Shown here: one piece after another, positions 14,389 through 17,217 of the stretch | How the letters are laid out: every line of letters begins with the position of its first letter | How positions within the stretch are numbered: position 1 is the stretch's first letter | NCBI GenBank assembly: GCA_904501775.1 | Contig: CAJGCJ010000029.1 | Location: 1 to 17,217, forward strand | Direction of reading: 5' to 3' | Length of the DNA stretch: 17,217 nt | DNA from: an uncultured Bacteroidaceae bacterium | GTDB lineage: Bacteria; Bacteroidota; Bacteroidia; Bacteroidales; Bacteroidaceae | Notes under the pieces: model-generated | What the model was told of the DNA's origin: nothing | Database searches by the model: none | The model's input: the letters and a program-made list of their open reading frames with translations, nothing else | Program-made: the position numbers and the translations under genes

Positions 14389-16723
14389 GAATTTAGTTAT
14401 AGTTGAGTCTCCTGCAAAAGCAAAAACAATTGAGAAGTTTTTGGGCAAGGAGTATAAAGTAATGTCGAGCTACGGTCATATATGCGACCTCAAGAAAAAA
14501 GAGTTCAGTATAGACACCGATACATTCGAGCCGAAATATGAGATACCTACCGAGAAAGAGAAACTGGTGGCATCTTTGCGCAGCGAAGCCGAAAAAGCAG
14601 ACACTGTGTGGCTGGCATCCGATGAGGACCGCGAAGGAGAGGCAATAAGCTGGCATCTTTATACAGTATTGGGACTCACCCCCGAAAAGACAAAGCGTAT
14701 AGTATTCCACGAAATTACCAAGAGCGCTATTCTGCATGCGATAGAGAATCCGCGCGACATCGACACTAACCTTGTCTATGCGCAGCAAGCCCGTCGCGTG
14801 CTCGACCGCGTGGTAGGTTTCAAGCTATCGCCCGTATTGTGGCGCAAGGTGAAGCCTGCTCTTTCGGCAGGCCGCGTACAGTCGGTGACAGTGCGTCTTG
14901 TTGTGGAGCGCGAACGCGAAATCAACAATTTCGTAAGCGAATCGGGATACCGAGTGACTGCACTCTTCGAGCTCCCCTCTACCGATGGCGAGACACGCAA
15001 GCTCAACGCCGAACTCTCTAAACGATTCAAGACACGCGAAGAGGCCGAAGCCTTCCTTAACTCGTGCGTTGGTGCCAACATGGAAATAACCGACGTGACA
15101 ACCAAACCTCTGAAAAAGAGCCCTGCAGCACCTTTCACAACATCGACCTTGCAACAGGAGGCTGCACGCAAGCTCCATTTCACCGTGTCGCAAACCATGA
15201 TGATAGCACAGCGACTATACGAGAACGGATATATCACCTACATGCGTACCGACTCGGTCAACCTCTCTTCACTCTGCATAAACTCGTGCAAGAAGGTTAT
15301 CTCCGACACATACGGCGACGAGTATCTGCATGTACGCAAATTCTCGACAAGTTCAAAGGGAGCACAAGAGGCACACGAGGCTATACGCCCCACATACATG
15401 GACAACACATCCATCGAAGGCAGTGTACCCGAGAAGCGTCTGTACGAACTTATATGGAAACGTACTATAGCGTCACAGATGGCCGATGCACAGGTTGAAA
15501 AGACAACTGTAAACATCTCTATCAGCGGTCACGAAGAGACCTTCGTCGCAACAGGCGAGGTGACAATATTCGACGGATTCCTGCACGTATACCGCGAATC
15601 GACCGACGATGACGGCAATCCCGACACATCGGCATTGCCACAGGTAAACATAGGCGAGAAGCTCTTGGCTACCGAAATATTGGCAACCGAGCGTTTCACA
15701 CAGCAGCCTCCCCGATACACCGAGGCAAGCCTTGTACGCAAGCTCGAGGAGCTTGGTATCGGCCGTCCCTCTACCTACGCACCTACAATCAGCACAATAC
15801 AGCAGCGCGAGTATGTCGAGAAGGGCAACAAGACAGGTACAACACGCCAATACAATATAATAAGACTTGCCGACAACAAGGTTACATCAAGCACAGCAAG
15901 CGAGACCGTAGGAGCCGAGAAGCAGAAACTGATACCCACAGACATAGGTATCGTGGTTAACGACTTCCTGCTCGACTACTTCCCCGAAATAATGGACTAC
16001 AACTTTACCGCTACAGTCGAAAAGGATTTCGACGACATTGCAGACGGCAAGAAAGAGTGGGTTGCACCCATCAAGGAGTTCTATGGCGGATTCGAGAAGC
16101 AGGTAAACGGTATTCTGCAGACAAAGACCGAACATAAAGTCGGTGAGCGCATCTTGGGAACCGACCCTGCAAGCAACAAGCCCGTATCGGTAAAGATCGG
16201 CCGTTTCGGCCCCATTGTGCAGATAGGCTCGGCAAACGATGAGGAGAAGCCCCGTTTTGCACAGATGAAGCCCGGACAGACACTCGAGACAATTACCCTC
16301 GAAGAGGCACTCGACCTGTTCAGCCTGCCACGTACTCTTGGCGAGAAAGATGGCGAAAGCGTAGTAATCGGTACTGGACGATTCGGTCCTTACATCAAGA
16401 CCGGAGGCATTTATGTATCACTCCCCAAAGGCTATGACCCATTGGCTATAACCTTCGAAGAGGCCGAAGCCCTTATAGAGGAGAAGCGTAAGGCCGATGC
16501 CGAAAAGATAATAAAGAGCTTTGACAACGAGCCCGACCTTCAGGTACTTAACGGACGTTTCGGCCCATATATATGCTACAAGAAGAGCAACTACAAGATA
16601 CCCAAGAGCCTGAAACCGGCCGACTTGAGCCTTGAGGAGTGCATGCATATAATCGAAAGACAGGCAAGCGAGGCATCTGCTGCAGGCAAGGGCCGCAGAC
16701 GTACAACGAAGAAACAGCAATGA
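14381..16723 (+). CDS. topA: DNA topoisomerase I (type IA)
   Basis: TopA relaxes negative supercoils by cutting one strand through a 5'-phosphotyrosine. The 780-residue protein starts with a TOPRIM domain: VIVESPAKAKTIEKFLG with E9, and SDEDREGEAISWHL with D81, D83 and E85. It continues with LSAGRVQSVTVRLVVERE (161-178). The active tyrosine is Y287 in ITYMRTDS (285-292), and IGRPSTYAPTISTIQ lies further on. The C-terminal third has three RFGP-type repeats (near residues 607, 667 and 724: GRFGPIVQ, GRFGPYIKTGG, GRFGPYICYK) in place of the Cys4 zinc ribbons of E. coli TopA, plus a basic tail GRRRTTKKQQ. No zinc-binding cysteine cluster is present. The gene has its own promoter and a long leader, and its stop overlaps the aroK start (ATGA). 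Confidence 0.96.
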   Translation: MSKNLVIVESPAKAKTIEKFLGKEYKVMSSYGHICDLKKKEFSIDTDTFEPKYEIPTEKEKLVASLRSEAEKADTVWLASDEDREGEAISWHLYTVLGLTPEKTKRIVFHEITKSAILHAIENPRDIDTNLVYAQQARRVLDRVVGFKLSPVLWRKVKPALSAGRVQSVTVRLVVEREREINNFVSESGYRVTALFELPSTDGETRKLNAELSKRFKTREEAEAFLNSCVGANMEITDVTTKPLKKSPAAPFTTSTLQQEAARKLHFTVSQTMMIAQRLYENGYITYMRTDSVNLSSLCINSCKKVISDTYGDEYLHVRKFSTSSKGAQEAHEAIRPTYMDNTSIEGSVPEKRLYELIWKRTIASQMADAQVEKTTVNISISGHEETFVATGEVTIFDGFLHVYRESTDDDGNPDTSALPQVNIGEKLLATEILATERFTQQPPRYTEASLVRKLEELGIGRPSTYAPTISTIQQREYVEKGNKTGTTRQYNIIRLADNKVTSSTASETVGAEKQKLIPTDIGIVVNDFLLDYFPEIMDYNFTATVEKDFDDIADGKKEWVAPIKEFYGGFEKQVNGILQTKTEHKVGERILGTDPASNKPVSVKIGRFGPIVQIGSANDEEKPRFAQMKPGQTLETITLEEALDLFSLPRTLGEKDGESVVIGTGRFGPYIKTGGIYVSLPKGYDPLAITFEEAEALIEEKRKADAEKIIKSFDNEPDLQVLNGRFGPYICYKKSNYKIPKSLKPADLSLEECMHIIERQASEASAAGKGRRRTTKKQQ

Positions 16724-17217
16724 CACGAATAATATTGGTAGGATATATGGGAGCAGGCAAAACCACGCTTGGACGTGCGCTTGCCAAAGAGTTGAAGTTG
16801 GGGTTTGTCGACCTTGACATATACATCGAAGAACGCTACCACAAGACCATATCACAATTATTTGCCGAGAAGGGCGAAGAGGAGTTCCGACGCATTGAGC
16901 AACGCATGTTGCACGAAGTTGCCGAATTTGAAGATGTGATAATATCGACAGGCGGCGGCACACCCTGCTTCTTCGATAACATTGACTACATGAACCGGCA
17001 AGGCACCACAATATATTTGCAGGTGCCAATAGAGCGTCTGTTCATACGACTCTGTATCGCACGCAGCAAACGCCCGTTGCTAAAGGACAAGAACGATGAG
17101 GAGCTGCGCCTTTTCATAGAAGAGCAGTTGGAGAAACGCCATGCCTTCTACAGCAAGGCCGCCCACAGTTTCCTTGCCGACAGACTGGAGGACCACATGC
17201 AGGTTGCCGACTCGGTA
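16720..17217 (+). CDS. aroK: shikimate kinase (3' end cut by the window)
   Basis: The first 166 codons are visible, with no stop before the window ends. AroK phosphorylates the 3-hydroxyl of shikimate with ATP, the fifth step of chorismate and aromatic amino acid synthesis. The Walker A loop is GYMGAGKTT (8-16). D31 and D33 in FVDLD, R57/R58 in EEFRRIE and the triple glycine in STGGGTPC (G78-G80) match the magnesium- and shikimate-binding residues. KRPLL (around 117-121) is the lid region with its arginine. Families are usually about 170-180 residues, so only a few codons are missing. The ATG overlaps the topA stop as ATGA, so translation is probably coupled and the gene depends on the topA promoter. 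Confidence 0.95.
   Translation, partial: MTRIILVGYMGAGKTTLGRALAKELKLGFVDLDIYIEERYHKTISQLFAEKGEEEFRRIEQRMLHEVAEFEDVIISTGGGTPCFFDNIDYMNRQGTTIYLQVPIERLFIRLCIARSKRPLLKDKNDEELRLFIEEQLEKRHAFYSKAAHSFLADRLEDHMQVADSV

Overview
The window is ordinary-density chromosomal DNA from a member of the Bacteroidota, most likely order Bacteroidales. Three things point there. Promoter-like boxes match the Bacteroides -7 consensus TAnnTTTG and not the E. coli type, for example TACTTTTG before topA, and there is little Shine-Dalgarno sequence. The gene orders parE-coaD-S41 peptidase and topA-aroK are ones I remember from Bacteroides-like genomes. The envelope genes are of Bacteroidota type: a ~1000-residue periplasmic TPR protein followed by a C-terminal-Phe beta-barrel. 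Genus cannot be settled by eye. I see no tRNA, rRNA, CRISPR array, insertion sequence or phage gene.

Layout: 1-296 is the 3' end of a PG_1098-type THUMP-like/SAM methyltransferase gene. 364-1317 is a Na+/Ca2+ antiporter-family gene. 1377-6542 looks like one transcription unit: a YghO/BcerS-like acyltransferase, parE, coaD and an S41 (Ctp) protease, ending at a perfect 14-bp hairpin shared with the convergent DUF3109 gene (6610-7191, minus). gpmI (7269-8768, minus) is separated from DUF3109 by a second hairpin. A 211-bp divergent promoter region divides gpmI from a rightward run of a Zn-ribbon NUDIX hydrolase, the TPR protein (9524-12520) and the outer-membrane barrel (12541-14181). After a 199-bp regulatory gap come topA (14381-16723) and aroK, which overlaps it by 4 bases and runs off the window end.

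The genes cover DNA topology (parE, topA), central metabolism (gpmI, coaD, aroK), nucleotide clean-up (NUDIX) and the envelope (antiporter, possible ceramide-type acyltransferase, Ctp protease, TPR protein plus barrel). The two items most worth following are the TPR/barrel pair, which looks like a conserved but functionally undescribed envelope module, and the YghO-like protein, whose family includes a bacterial ceramide synthase. All complete genes look intact. gpmI has clearly different isoleucine codon use from its neighbours, as expected for a highly expressed gene.
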